Shown piece after piece: positions 17,824 to 24,971 of a DNA stretch of 38,757 nucleotides (positions are counted from its first letter, which is position 1; each line of letters begins with the position of its first letter). The position numbers were made by a program, and so were the translations under genes. The notes beneath the pieces are model-generated. The model saw nothing but the letters and a program-made list of their open reading frames with translations. It was not told the DNA's origin and did no database searches. Origin of the DNA: Cyanobacteria bacterium DS2.3.42 (GTDB lineage Bacteria; Cyanobacteriota; Vampirovibrionia; Obscuribacterales; Obscuribacteraceae); NCBI GenBank assembly GCA_013823055.1, contig PNLN01000075.1:1-38757 (forward strand), in the 5' to 3' direction.

Positions 17824-18396
17824 CTACATTGTCAGACCTTGGGTAGACTCACAGTTTTCGCATGCTCTCACTGCCAGCTTCAGCTCTTGGGTGAGGCCGG
17901 GGATGTCACCAAAAATGTTGCGGCTGAACATTAGCAATGGCTTCACGCGCCCTGTTACAACAACTTCGATCTGGTAAACATACTGGCTTGTGTCCGCCGG
18001 TTGGCTTAGCGGCGCTGTTTGTCGCGTGGTAGCAAGGCTGTTTATATTGGTAACTAAAATACTAGTGACTACTGAGTCGATGGTAGTTCCATTCATTAAT
18101 GATGCGGCCCTCAGCGCGCTTGATTCGGCTACGGTTTTTGCAGCCTGCTCCGAACTGGAGATATCTACCAGAAAGCTCTTGCATTTTGATGCGTTAAACG
18201 CGCTATCGTGAGCGGCCATAAATAGAGCCTGGCTGCGCAGTCCAAGTGTGCAGAAATCGATCAGGGGAAGGCCGATTAGGAAGAGAAGCACGTATATTGC
18301 AAGAACGTACGCGAGTGTCTGCCCGGTTCGCCTCAACAAAACTTGTTTTGCACGGTCGCGCCGTCTAGCGCCCAGCCGTGTAGCGATGGAATGCAT
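17824..18396 (-). CDS. TadE-like pseudopilin, first gene of operon
   Basis: 190 residues. A basic leader (RLGARRRDRAKQVLLRR) is followed by a hydrophobic helix (TLAYVLAIYVLLFLIGLPLI) and by SQALFMAAHDSAFNASKCKS, consistent with a TadE-type pseudopilin with one membrane helix and an outer domain. ATG 18396 has GAGGG 8 nt upstream, the best ribosome-binding site of the operon, so transcription probably begins in 18397-18540. Three paired Cys (CKS near residue 75; CENC near the end) could form disulfides. It precedes the vWA gene by 10 nt. Confidence 0.7.
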   Translation of the reverse strand: MHSIATRLGARRRDRAKQVLLRRTGQTLAYVLAIYVLLFLIGLPLIDFCTLGLRSQALFMAAHDSAFNASKCKSFLVDISSSEQAAKTVAESSALRAASLMNGTTIDSVVTSILVTNINSLATTRQTAPLSQPADTSQYVYQIEVVVTGRVKPLLMFSRNIFGDIPGLTQELKLAVRACENCESTQGLTM

Positions 18397-18535
18397 TTTG
18401 AATACCCTCTCTCTGTTCCAATCTTAGTTTGTCTGGCTCGCTGGAGACATCAGACTAAAGGGGGAACCGAAGTAGTGGTCTTTCGCGTTTTCTTGCATAT
18501 ATGAAGGTGTTCTTACTCACACTTTCGAGTGATAG

Positions 18536-18633
18536 TGGCCGGGACCGCCGCGCAGGTTACCAGTGAAGAACGGGTTGGCGAAGAAGCCAGCGTTCTCGTT
18601 GGTTTGTACGGATCTAACCAAAGCCCGAGGCCA
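18536..18633 (+). ncRNA. Candidate branched structured RNA in the leader of the small TPR gene
   Basis: Part of a 358-bp gene-free stretch. By eye it folds as a closed multi-branch element: outer stem TGGC-CGGG (18536-18543) with CCCG (18624-18627) and GCCA (18630-18633); inner hairpin AGAACG/CGTTCT plus TTGGC/GCCAG (18567-18596, two-base bulge, loop GAAGAA); second hairpin TTGGTT/AACCAA (18599-18621). A CACT-TTCG-AGTG hairpin lies just upstream. I recognise no known riboswitch class. A weak GTG-started frame crosses the region but has no ribosome-binding site. The element could be a 5' leader of the gene at 18755 or an independent RNA. Confidence 0.35.
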
Positions 18634-18754
18634 ATGGTTTTTACTCGAAGAATTTTCCAGATGCGGCAACAAAGCATCCCGTTTCGCCGTCTACCGAACC
18701 CTTCACAGTTTCCTCACATCTGAGTGTCACTGTAGAGGGTAAGGGGGACCCGAT

Positions 18755-18994
18755 ATGAAAATAGAGAAGTATAAGATGCTACTCTCTGCGGCACAGAATG
18801 CGACACCAGAACTGCAACCCATCATTTACCAGCGAGCCTATCAATCTGCCAAAGAGTCGTATGGCAAGGACAGTCCCGAAGTCTTTGCCGTCTTGAGCGC
18901 CTTGAGCAGCCACTTGCAAAATCAGGGCATCGGCGATGCTTCGCTCTGTCAGGAGCAAGCAAAGAGTATCTTCAAGGAGTTTGTAGGTTGCTAA
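18755..18994 (+). CDS. Small TPR-like helical protein
   Basis: 79 residues, all predicted helical: KYKMLLSAAQNATPELQPII, YQRAYQSAKESYGKDSPEVF and AVLSALSSHLQNQGIGDASL. The spacing resembles a pair of TPR_12-type (kinesin-light-chain-like) helices, and larger TPR proteins are abundant around it. ATG 18755 is preceded by AAGGGGG at about 8 nt, a strong ribosome-binding site that supports a real gene. No signal peptide. It lies 41 nt before the dehydrogenase gene on the same strand, so the two may be co-transcribed. Function unknown. Confidence 0.65.
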   Translation: MKIEKYKMLLSAAQNATPELQPIIYQRAYQSAKESYGKDSPEVFAVLSALSSHLQNQGIGDASLCQEQAKSIFKEFVGC

Positions 18995-19035
18995 ATTGCG
19001 TATACTAGTGCTCCCCCAAGCTTGGAGCATTCGCA

Positions 19036-19827
19036 ATGTCAAAACGCTGGACTCTCGAAAACAAGGTTGCCTTGATTACGGGCGCGTCTAAAGGAATCGG
19101 GCTGGCGTGCTCGAAGGAGTTTGCTGATCTTGGTGCTGAAGTGATTATGGTTGCCCGCGGTGAGGAGGCTCTCAACGATGCGGCCGGCAGCGGCGTTGGC
19201 AAGTCAGCGAAAATTCATGTGGTAGCAGCTGATGTGACTACCCCCGAGGGACGTAAGGAAATTTTCAAAGTAGTAGAGAAGATCGGGCGGCTTGATATTT
19301 TGGTTAATAACGTCGGTACGAACATTCGCAAGAAATTTATGGAAGTTTCAGAGGATGATTTGAGTCATCTGCTGGAGACTAATTTGAACTCTGCATTGGC
19401 GATGTGCCGTGAGGCGCATCCCTGGCTGCTGAAGGGCAAAGATGCTAACGTCGTTTTCATAACCTCGATTGCCGGATTGGGCACGGTCGGGTCCGGTTTG
19501 ATGTACGGAGTAACGAAAGCCGCCCTTAACCAGGCCACAAAAGCTCTTGCGCAAGAATGGGCCTCTGAAAAGATTCGTGTCAACGCAATTGCTCCAGGCT
19601 ACATTGAAACTCCTCTGACTGAGGGAATTCTAAAAGACCCTGTGTTTCGCACTGCTGTTGAAAATGTTGCGATGCTCAAGCGCATCGGAAAACCAGAGGA
19701 AGTTTCAGCCGCTGTCGCGTTTCTTTCAATGGAGGTCGCCTCCTTCATAACAGGGCAAGTTTTGGTTGTTGATGGTGGCACCACCGCACAATTTTTCAAT
19801 GCCCAGGAGATTCTCTCTAGAAGCTGA
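19036..19827 (+). CDS. Short-chain dehydrogenase/reductase (tropinone-reductase-like SDR)
   Basis: A cytoplasmic NAD(P)H-dependent oxidoreductase of 263 residues. The classical SDR motifs are all present: TGASKGIG dinucleotide site near residues 15-22, [18 protein letters not shown] (the NNVG variant typical of tropinone-reductase-like members), catalytic Ser in FITSIAGLG, catalytic Tyr and Lys in MYGVTKAAL, and [12 protein letters not shown] after the active site. The end [12 protein letters not shown] is the usual C-terminal strand. Substrate cannot be predicted; an alcohol or ketone is all the family tells. ATG 19036 is preceded by TTGGAGC. Its stop lies 78 nt from that of the convergent rsgA. 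Confidence 0.92.
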   Translation: MSKRWTLENKVALITGASKGIGLACSKEFADLGAEVIMVARGEEALNDAAGSGVGKSAKIHVVAADVTTPEGRKEIFKVVEKIGRLDILVNNVGTNIRKKFMEVSEDDLSHLLETNLNSALAMCREAHPWLLKGKDANVVFITSIAGLGTVGSGLMYGVTKAALNQATKALAQEWASEKIRVNAIAPGYIETPLTEGILKDPVFRTAVENVAMLKRIGKPEEVSAAVAFLSMEVASFITGQVLVVDGGTTAQFFNAQEILSRS

Positions 19828-19887
19828 AGTTTGCGACAGACTTGCTATGAGTTCAACGCAAAAGATGATCGAAACCGACGAGATTGT

Positions 19888-19905
19888 CCCGTCGCCGACG
19901 ACGGG
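19888..19905. terminator. GC-rich hairpin between convergent SDR and rsgA genes
   Basis: Perfect 7-bp stem CCCGTCG/CGACGGG with a 4-nt loop, ending 1 nt before the rsgA stop codon. There is no clean T-run on either strand, so it is at best a weak or factor-assisted bidirectional terminator. Confidence 0.35.
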
Positions 19906-20937
19906 CTAAAATCGCTTTCTTCCTCTATTGGCTTTATTGATTGCTTTCCACCTCGCTTTTTCCACTTCTGCCGCTACACGATCTGTTTTACGAGTTTCGT
20001 AGGCAGCCTCACGTTCTAGCTTGCACCAACGTGAGTAGTTCTCGCTGTCAAGATTTTCTCGGACAGCGCAACCAGGCTCAGCGCGGTGTTTGCAGTCGCG
20101 AAAGCGGCATTCTTCCGCGAGCTGGGTGACGTCGCCGAAAACAGTATTTACACCATCTTCTGCATCTGCCAGCGCTAATTCCCGCATGCCGGGCGTATCG
20201 ATGATAGATGTTCCGTCTTTGAGTTGAATGAGTAGCCTTCTTGTCGTTGTGTGGCGACCCTTCTGGATTTGAGAGCTGATATCTTTCACCGCCAGCCTTT
20301 CCTCTTTAAGCAAGGTGTTGATTAGCGTAGATTTACCGACTCCGCTTGATCCGACAAAAGCGATTGTTTTGTCAGTTCCCAGAAATGGTAGAAGCTCGTC
20401 TATTCCTTTGCTTTCCATTGCAGACAGTGCAATTACTGGCGCTTCGCATGCAATTGATTTTGCTGCCGAAATGAATTCCGCAGGATCCTCCACCAAGTCG
20501 ATTTTTGTCAACGCAATCGCACAAGGTACGTTGAATCCCGCTGCGGCGATTAGATATCTCTCCAGCCGCCGCAGGTTGAAGTCTCTATTCAACGCTATCG
20601 TTATGAACAGAGTATCGAGGTTGGCTGCAATTGGTTGCAAATCCACTCCACCATCAATTGCACGACGCGCGAAAAAATTCTTGCGCGGCAGTAATCGATG
20701 AATCATGCAGATACCGTCTTCGCTGCCGTTTTCACTGAGCGAAGTTTGAATTGCTACATAGTCACCTACGATCGGAAAATCTGAGGCGACGTTCGAAGCA
20801 TATCTAAATGCGCCCGTGATTTCAGCGCGCATTTCACTACTGTTCGTGGTGACCAAGTAAGACCCACGATCTTGCGAGACAATACGCCCGCATTCGAATG
20901 GCGGCTCAACGAGAGCCGCAATGTGTGTTGGCAACAT
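19906..20937 (-). CDS. rsgA: Ribosome small subunit-dependent GTPase A
   Basis: A late-stage 30S assembly factor and circularly permuted GTPase (RsgA/YjeQ). The 343 residues show the expected order: N-terminal OB fold (GRIVSQDRGSYLVTT), G4 motif ALTKIDLVED before G1 GSSGVGKSTLIN, switch region KGRHTTTRRLL, G3 IIDTPGMREL, and the C-terminal zinc finger with Cys/His ligands in CRFRDCKHRAEPGCAV. Start ATG 20937 has AAGGA about 9 nt upstream. A strong promoter lies some 190 nt upstream, and the leader contains a 22-codon ORF with its own good ribosome-binding site, which could regulate expression. Confidence 0.95.
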   Translation of the reverse strand: MLPTHIAALVEPPFECGRIVSQDRGSYLVTTNSSEMRAEITGAFRYASNVASDFPIVGDYVAIQTSLSENGSEDGICMIHRLLPRKNFFARRAIDGGVDLQPIAANLDTLFITIALNRDFNLRRLERYLIAAAGFNVPCAIALTKIDLVEDPAEFISAAKSIACEAPVIALSAMESKGIDELLPFLGTDKTIAFVGSSGVGKSTLINTLLKEERLAVKDISSQIQKGRHTTTRRLLIQLKDGTSIIDTPGMRELALADAEDGVNTVFGDVTQLAEECRFRDCKHRAEPGCAVRENLDSENYSRWCKLEREAAYETRKTDRVAAEVEKARWKAINKANRGRKRF

Positions 20938-21012
20938 TGACCTATTCCTTATATTTGCCGTGGTGCAAACAAAGGGATACGTGCGTCAATTCACAAAGCG
21001 CAAAATCTTGCT

Positions 21013-21081
21013 TCAGCGATTCACAATAGAAGCGCAACGGAAGACGGCATCGTATCCGTGTGTAGCAATGACATTCTCCAT
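21013..21081 (-). CDS. 22-codon leader ORF upstream of rsgA
   Basis: Starts at ATG 21081 with AAGGAGG only 6 nt upstream, the best ribosome-binding site in this neighbourhood, and reads MENVIATHGYDAVFRCASIV plus two residues before TGA. It begins about 40 nt after the predicted transcription start of the rsgA promoter and ends 75 nt before rsgA. It could be a leader peptide controlling rsgA or a free microprotein. The sequence matches nothing I recognise. Confidence 0.45.
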   Translation of the reverse strand: MENVIATHGYDAVFRCASIVNR

Positions 21082-21126
21082 GTAGCGCCTCCTTTCGCGG
21101 GCAGCGATTGATAACTAATACGCCAA

Positions 21127-21154
21127 TATATACCGACCCTCAAGCTCATGTCAA
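21127..21154 (-). promoter_or_regulatory. Strong sigma70-type promoter for rsgA and its leader ORF
   Basis: On the minus strand TTGACA (21154-21149), a 16-nt spacer and TATATA (21132-21127). The transcription start would be near 21120. Confidence 0.6.
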
Positions 21155-21163
21155 GTTCGTGTT

Positions 21164-21206
21164 TTGGATCATTTAGCAAACAGGCTGTACAATCTTTCAA
21201 ATGATC
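21164..21206 (+). promoter_or_regulatory. Inverted repeat flanking a possible promoter of the gene at 21252
   Basis: Perfect 8-bp arms GATCATTT (21167-21174) and AAATGATC (21199-21206) bracket TACAAT (21188-21193), which with TTGGAT (21164-21169) at 18 nt makes a weak plus-strand promoter. The arms could be an operator pair or an RNA stem. The rest of 20938-21251 holds the rsgA leader and promoter described separately. Confidence 0.35.
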
Positions 21207-21251
21207 GATTTTTACTGAATGCTGGATTAGACAGGGTTGAAATTGGGTTCT

Positions 21252-22151
21252 ATGCGTTTTTTTTCCGGTACTTTATCGAGCTGCTTATTGCTGAGTGCGA
21301 CGGCAGGCGTTTTGGCTTGCGTTCCGCCGTGCCTGGCAATATCGGATAGCGATCGCAAAGAAGATCTTCCTGTGCCTGTTACACCAAAACCAAAACCGGT
21401 CAGTGTGTATGGTGACAAGCATTTAAAAGCGATTGAAGCTCAGATTGTTGCGCTGGCAAAGCAGAACAATTCGGATTGGTCGGAGAAAAAAGAAGACCAA
21501 CGCACACAAGAACTTAAAAGGCTTTTCGAGAAAGAAACTGAGCCGCATGCGTTGGCGACCCTCTCCATATGGGCATGGATGAATCGCGAGGACGACCCGC
21601 TTGTTCGTAAGGTCTATCATTACGACAAAATTATTGAGAGTGCTTTCTATCAATCGATGTTCCGTATATCCGACATTGGTGGCGACGATGCTGCACCAGC
21701 GCTGCATCGAATCATGCATCAAGTAAATATGAATAAGGACGCGATGGATAAACTTCGCGACTGTTTAAACGCCGTGACTCCCGATGGCTTCACAAGCGAA
21801 TCGCGCGTAATAGTGCATTTTTCCGACGACCTTCTCAGTGGACGGCCTGCACCCGAGGAAGTCGCTCAATTTGTAGTCCCATTGCGTGAAGCACTGTGGA
21901 GGCTATGGAAGTCGCCTACTCTGATTGCTTCGGAAATTCACGCAAAAGCGCAATTCACCGTTGATGAAACGCTGACAATCTCGAACCTTACAGTCGATAT
22001 TGTTACTGGAAGTTCTCCGAAATCTGTTTGGACCATGAAGAGTGAATATAAGAAAAACGCCCTCAAAGGTTTGAAGCGATTGAAAATCACTCAACCTTTG
22101 CCGCTTATCGTAAGCAAAACAAACGTGGTCGTGGAGTTTTACGGTCCTTGA
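21252..22151 (+). CDS. Exported protein with TonB-C-like C-terminal domain
   Basis: 299 residues. The N-terminus MRFFSGTLSSCLLLSATAGV has a signal-peptide character. GVLAC could be a weak lipobox, but another Cys in VPPCLA makes this uncertain. A Pro-rich linker (PVPVTPKPKPVSVYGDK) leads to a helical middle region (EAQIVALAKQNN and onward). The C-terminal 90 residues (ASEIHAKAQFTVDETLTISN, ALKGLKRLKITQPLPL, VVVEFYG) have the pattern of the TonB C-terminal fold: a strand, a turn, a helix with ALKG, then a strand. No ExbB/ExbD is present. TTG 21237 would add five residues; I preferred ATG 21252, although neither has a good ribosome-binding site. Role unknown. Confidence 0.7.
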   Translation: MRFFSGTLSSCLLLSATAGVLACVPPCLAISDSDRKEDLPVPVTPKPKPVSVYGDKHLKAIEAQIVALAKQNNSDWSEKKEDQRTQELKRLFEKETEPHALATLSIWAWMNREDDPLVRKVYHYDKIIESAFYQSMFRISDIGGDDAAPALHRIMHQVNMNKDAMDKLRDCLNAVTPDGFTSESRVIVHFSDDLLSGRPAPEEVAQFVVPLREALWRLWKSPTLIASEIHAKAQFTVDETLTISNLTVDIVTGSSPKSVWTMKSEYKKNALKGLKRLKITQPLPLIVSKTNVVVEFYGP

Positions 22152-22193
22152 AGTTGAAGTCCATCTGACTTTTAGAACAAATGTTTCCTAATC

Positions 22194-22781
22194 TCAAGAA
22201 TTCTTGTTCTGCTGCTCTAGCGCACATAAATCAATGACATAAATTAGACTTGGTCCGGTGCCGAATGCGTCACTCTTCTCTTGCACCAGCTTGCCACCAT
22301 TGTGCTCGATCAGTCTTTTTGAAGCGGTGTTGGTTGGATTGCAGGAGACGAAGATCGGGTTTATGCCTCTCTCTTTGAAGTAAGCACCTGCAAGTTGCCA
22401 CGCCAATGTAGCGGCTCTTACGCCGTACCCTTTGTTCAGGAGTCCTGGTCTAATTGCAACTCCAATGTGACCGCCAAATTCTTCAATGACTTCTTTGTCG
22501 CCGGCGAATCGCAGTGATACAGAACCGAGATATCGCGTACCATCAACAAGCCAAAACAGTGCATGGTCTGCAATCGTGTATGACGAACCGTCTGGCAGCT
22601 CGACGACGCGAGGAGAGGTGTCATTTATCCTTTTGAGGTATTCATCAGGATCGCGTGAAATTTCGTCAACCGATTCATCTGCGAATGCACCAAGTGCCAT
22701 ATTGCAGTGAGTGCCTTCTGATAGAGCCTCTAAATAGGAAGGCAAAAATTCCTTGCACGGTTTTACAAGTTCTATCGGCAT
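22194..22781 (-). CDS. GNAT-family N-acetyltransferase
   Basis: 195 residues with the GNAT order seen in RimJ/RimL-type enzymes: a long N-terminal helical part, the strand pair ALFWLVDGTRYLGSVSLRF, motif A in HIGVAIRPGLLNKGYGVRAA (the Gly-Tyr-Gly acetyl-CoA loop), and the late strand-helix NPIFVSCNPTNTASKRLIEH with the Asn-x-x-Ser typical of motif B. It would acetylate a small amine or a protein N-terminus; the substrate is not predictable. ATG 22781 overlaps the stop codon of the deformylase gene (TAATG), so it is translationally coupled. TTG 22790 is a less likely start. Confidence 0.85.
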   Translation of the reverse strand: MPIELVKPCKEFLPSYLEALSEGTHCNMALGAFADESVDEISRDPDEYLKRINDTSPRVVELPDGSSYTIADHALFWLVDGTRYLGSVSLRFAGDKEVIEEFGGHIGVAIRPGLLNKGYGVRAATLAWQLAGAYFKERGINPIFVSCNPTNTASKRLIEHNGGKLVQEKSDAFGTGPSLIYVIDLCALEQQNKNS

Positions 22782-23335
22782 TAATCCCAATAACGCATTT
22801 TGTTTTCTACATTAGTAAAAGTTGTCGAATACATTCGGTCGATGTAGAGAATTCCATTCAAGTGATCGATCTCATGCTGCAAAATACGAGCGTACCATCC
22901 ATGTGCCTTGATGGAAACTTCGTCACCATGCTCGTTTAGTGCAGTCACACTAACTGCTCTATAGCGCGCGACTCGGGCGGCAAATCCGTGCACACTCAAG
23001 CAGCCTTCGAAAAAATCTACTTTCTCATCTCCGACAGGTTGCAGCACTGGATTTATCAAGACATGAAATGGAACTGGGTATCTTTCCCGTTCGTTCAATT
23101 GTTCTTGATTTAATTTTGTTTTTTCGCCGGCGTCATCTTCGATTACTGCGAGTTTTAGCGACTCTCCAATTTGCGGCGCAGCCAAGCCTACCCCTACTGC
23201 AAGCCGCATTGACTCGCGCATGTTTTCGATAAGCTCTTGAATCTCCGCGGACTTGATTTCGTCGCGCGTCAGCTCACGCCCTTCTGCGCGTAGTACCGGA
23301 TGTCCCGTTTGAACTATTGGTTGTGCAATTCCCAT
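22781..23335 (-). CDS. def: Peptide deformylase
   Basis: Removes the formyl group from the N-terminal Met of new proteins; a ribosome-associated cytoplasmic metalloenzyme. The 184 residues show motif 1 GVGLAAPQIG (residues 48-57), motif 2 EGCLSVHGF with the metal-binding Cys, and motif 3 QHEIDHLNG with the two His ligands and catalytic Glu. Motif 2 ends SVHGF rather than the more common SVPG. ATG 23335 is the only sensible start. First gene of a def-acetyltransferase pair that overlap at TAATG; the pairing of a deformylase with an N-acetyltransferase suggests linked N-terminal processing, which is inference. Confidence 0.95.
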   Translation of the reverse strand: MGIAQPIVQTGHPVLRAEGRELTRDEIKSAEIQELIENMRESMRLAVGVGLAAPQIGESLKLAVIEDDAGEKTKLNQEQLNERERYPVPFHVLINPVLQPVGDEKVDFFEGCLSVHGFAARVARYRAVSVTALNEHGDEVSIKAHGWYARILQHEIDHLNGILYIDRMYSTTFTNVENKMRYWD

Positions 23336-23365
23336 GCTGGAATTTTAGCAGTTCCGCGGTGTGGC

Positions 23366-23393
23366 TTGACAATGTTTTCCAAACCAGGATAAT
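23366..23393 (+). promoter_or_regulatory. Strong sigma70-type promoter ahead of the candidate RNA and tRNA-Ser
   Basis: TTGACA at 23366-23371, a 16-nt spacer and GATAAT at 23388-23393. The transcription start would be near 23400. Confidence 0.65.
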
Positions 23394-23399
23394 GGAAGG

Positions 23400-23547
23400 T
23401 ATGGACATATTATTTACAGCCAGTCGCGAAGAAAGAATGAACGGCACCGTGAAGTCGGGGCTCGGAGTGACACAGGCGTAAATAACTGATCGAAAGCATC
23501 TGTAGTCATTAAGCGAGCCCTTTCAGAAACGAAGGGGCTTTTAGTTT
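23400..23547 (+). ncRNA. Candidate small structured RNA with own promoter and terminator
   Basis: A gene-free segment of about 148 nt that begins where the promoter would start transcription and ends in a terminator. By eye its 5' half pairs as TTATTTAC (23410-23417) with GTAAATAA (23478-23485), continued by GCC/GGC (23419-23421 with 23475-23477) and GTC/GAC (23423-23425 with 23469-23471), enclosing a loop that can form CA-CCG/CGG-TG. A second hairpin lies in 23486-23506 and the terminator at 23517-23547. I recognise no known RNA family (not tmRNA, SRP or RNase P). A 26-codon frame from ATG 23401 overlaps it, but its stop falls in the main stem and its start would be nearly leaderless. Confidence 0.4.
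23517..23547 (+). terminator. Intrinsic terminator between the candidate RNA and tRNA-Ser
   Basis: GCCCTTTC (23517-23524) pairs with GAAGGGGC (23531-23538) with one G-U, loop AGAAAC, then TTTTAGTTT. The tRNA begins 20 nt later with no clear promoter of its own, so read-through may supply it. Confidence 0.65.
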
Positions 23548-23567
23548 ATCTATGTATGCGAATCTGA

Positions 23568-23655
23568 GGGAAGATGGCTGAGAGGCCTAAGGCGACGTTC
23601 TGCTAAGACGTAGACGGCTATTGTCCGTCCGTGGGTTCGAATCCCACTCTTTCCG
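23568..23655 (+). tRNA. tRNA-Ser (anticodon GCU)
   Basis: 88 nt. Acceptor GGGAAGA pairs with TCTTTCC (one G-U), discriminator G. The D-stem is GCT/GGC. The anticodon stem ACGTT/GACGT holds loop CTGCTAA with anticodon GCT, reading AGC and AGU codons. The long class II variable arm GACGG/CCGTC identifies serine, and the T-arm is GTGGG-TTCGAAT-CCCAC. CCA is not encoded. It lies 45 nt upstream of rtcB on the same strand. Confidence 0.95.
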
Positions 23656-23700
23656 AATAACAATGAAAGTGAAACAAAGAAAATAACAGAGGACACGGAC

Positions 23701-24942
23701 ATGGAGATTTTTAACCCAAAAGACAAAACATATGACGTTATGCGCACTGAGGGCGGAGTTCCGGTCAAGATGTGGACCCGCGGCGTGCAGCTCGAAGACG
23801 AGGCGCGCAAACAGTTGGCCAACATAACGAAGATGCCGTTTGTTTTTAGATGGGTCGCTGCCATGCCCGATTGTCACTGGGGTATGGGCGCCACTGTCGG
23901 CAGTGTCATACCTACCAGAAAGGCGATTATTCCGGCAGGCGTAGGCGTCGACATTGGTTGCGGCATGGTCGCTGCACGTACGAGTCTGCGCGCGTCCGAT
24001 CTTCCGGACGACCTGGCATCAATCAGGCAGGCAATCGAATCCGCCGTTCCTCACGGTAGGACCGACAATGGCGGTCCTAACGACAGAGGTGCGTGGAAAG
24101 ACGCACCGAAAGCGGTGGAGGATGCATGGGTCGGGCTTGCTGAAGGACATAAGAGAATCGTGGATAAACATCCCAAACTTGCAAGATCTAACACAATTAC
24201 GCATCTTGGCTCGCTAGGCACTGGAAACCACTTCATTGAAATCTGCGTAGACGAGGATAATGCCGTTTGGATAATGCTTCACTCTGGATCCAGAGGAATC
24301 GGAAATGCAATCGGAAAATACTTCATCGAACTTGCGAAGAAGGACATGGAGAAATGGTGCATCAGTGTGCCGGACATGGATCTCGCATACTTGCCTGAAG
24401 GCACAGACAACTTCAACGAGTATTGGAAGGCGTTGATGTGGGCGCAAAAATTTGCGCAAACAAACAGAGACGTCATGCTTAGCTCGGTGATTGCTGCGCT
24501 TCGCAAGTGCAAGTTGCCCGAATTCGAGATTACCTCGGAAGTCGTCAACTGCCACCACAACTACGCCGCACTCGAAAATCACTACGGTGAAAACATCTAC
24601 GTGACGAGAAAAGGTGCAGTCAGGGCGCAGGAAGGCGATCTGGGAATCATCCCGGGTTCCATGGGCACCAGGTCATACATCGTGAGAGGAAAAGGAAATC
24701 CTGAAAGCTTCAACAGCTGCTCGCACGGAGCAGGCCGAGCGATGTCTCGTGGTGAGGCGAAGAAGAAATTCACTTTAGCCGATCACGAAAAAGCGACTGC
24801 CGGTGTCGAGTGCCGAAAAGATGCTGATGTCATCGACGAAACTCCGATGGCATACAAGTCAATCGACGCCGTGATGGAAGCGCAGAAAGACCTGGTGGAC
24901 ATTGTCCACACGTTGAAACAAGTAGTCTGCGTCAAAGGCTAA
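23701..24942 (+). CDS. rtcB: RtcB-type 3'-phosphate/5'-OH RNA ligase
   Basis: Joins RNA 2',3'-cyclic-phosphate or 3'-phosphate ends to 5'-OH ends using GTP and Mn2+, in tRNA splicing or repair. The 413 residues carry the family motifs: AAMPDCHWGMGATVGSVIP, VGVDIGCGMVAARTSL with the metal-binding Asp and Cys, LGSLGTGNHFIEI with Asn-His, MLHSGSRGIGN, NCHHNYAALE, GIIPGSMGTRSYIVRG, and SHGAGRAMSRGEA, in which the His is the guanylylation site. Length fits the E. coli-type enzyme. ATG 23701 follows AGAGGACA. Directly upstream is tRNA-Ser(GCU), on the same strand with no terminator between them, so they may be co-transcribed. No archease or RtcA is present in the window. Confidence 0.95.
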   Translation: MEIFNPKDKTYDVMRTEGGVPVKMWTRGVQLEDEARKQLANITKMPFVFRWVAAMPDCHWGMGATVGSVIPTRKAIIPAGVGVDIGCGMVAARTSLRASDLPDDLASIRQAIESAVPHGRTDNGGPNDRGAWKDAPKAVEDAWVGLAEGHKRIVDKHPKLARSNTITHLGSLGTGNHFIEICVDEDNAVWIMLHSGSRGIGNAIGKYFIELAKKDMEKWCISVPDMDLAYLPEGTDNFNEYWKALMWAQKFAQTNRDVMLSSVIAALRKCKLPEFEITSEVVNCHHNYAALENHYGENIYVTRKGAVRAQEGDLGIIPGSMGTRSYIVRGKGNPESFNSCSHGAGRAMSRGEAKKKFTLADHEKATAGVECRKDADVIDETPMAYKSIDAVMEAQKDLVDIVHTLKQVVCVKG

Positions 24943-24971
24943 GCAACATAAAGGAAACTGCGAAGGTTGTT

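Noticed and set aside
18529-18723. 64-codon GTG-started plus frame upstream of the small TPR gene
   Set aside because: No ribosome-binding site and no protein-like pattern; it overlaps the branched RNA fold.
23401-23481. 26-codon ORF from ATG 23401
   Set aside because: Would start within a base or two of the predicted transcription start, and its stop falls in the main stem of the candidate RNA; structure is the better explanation.
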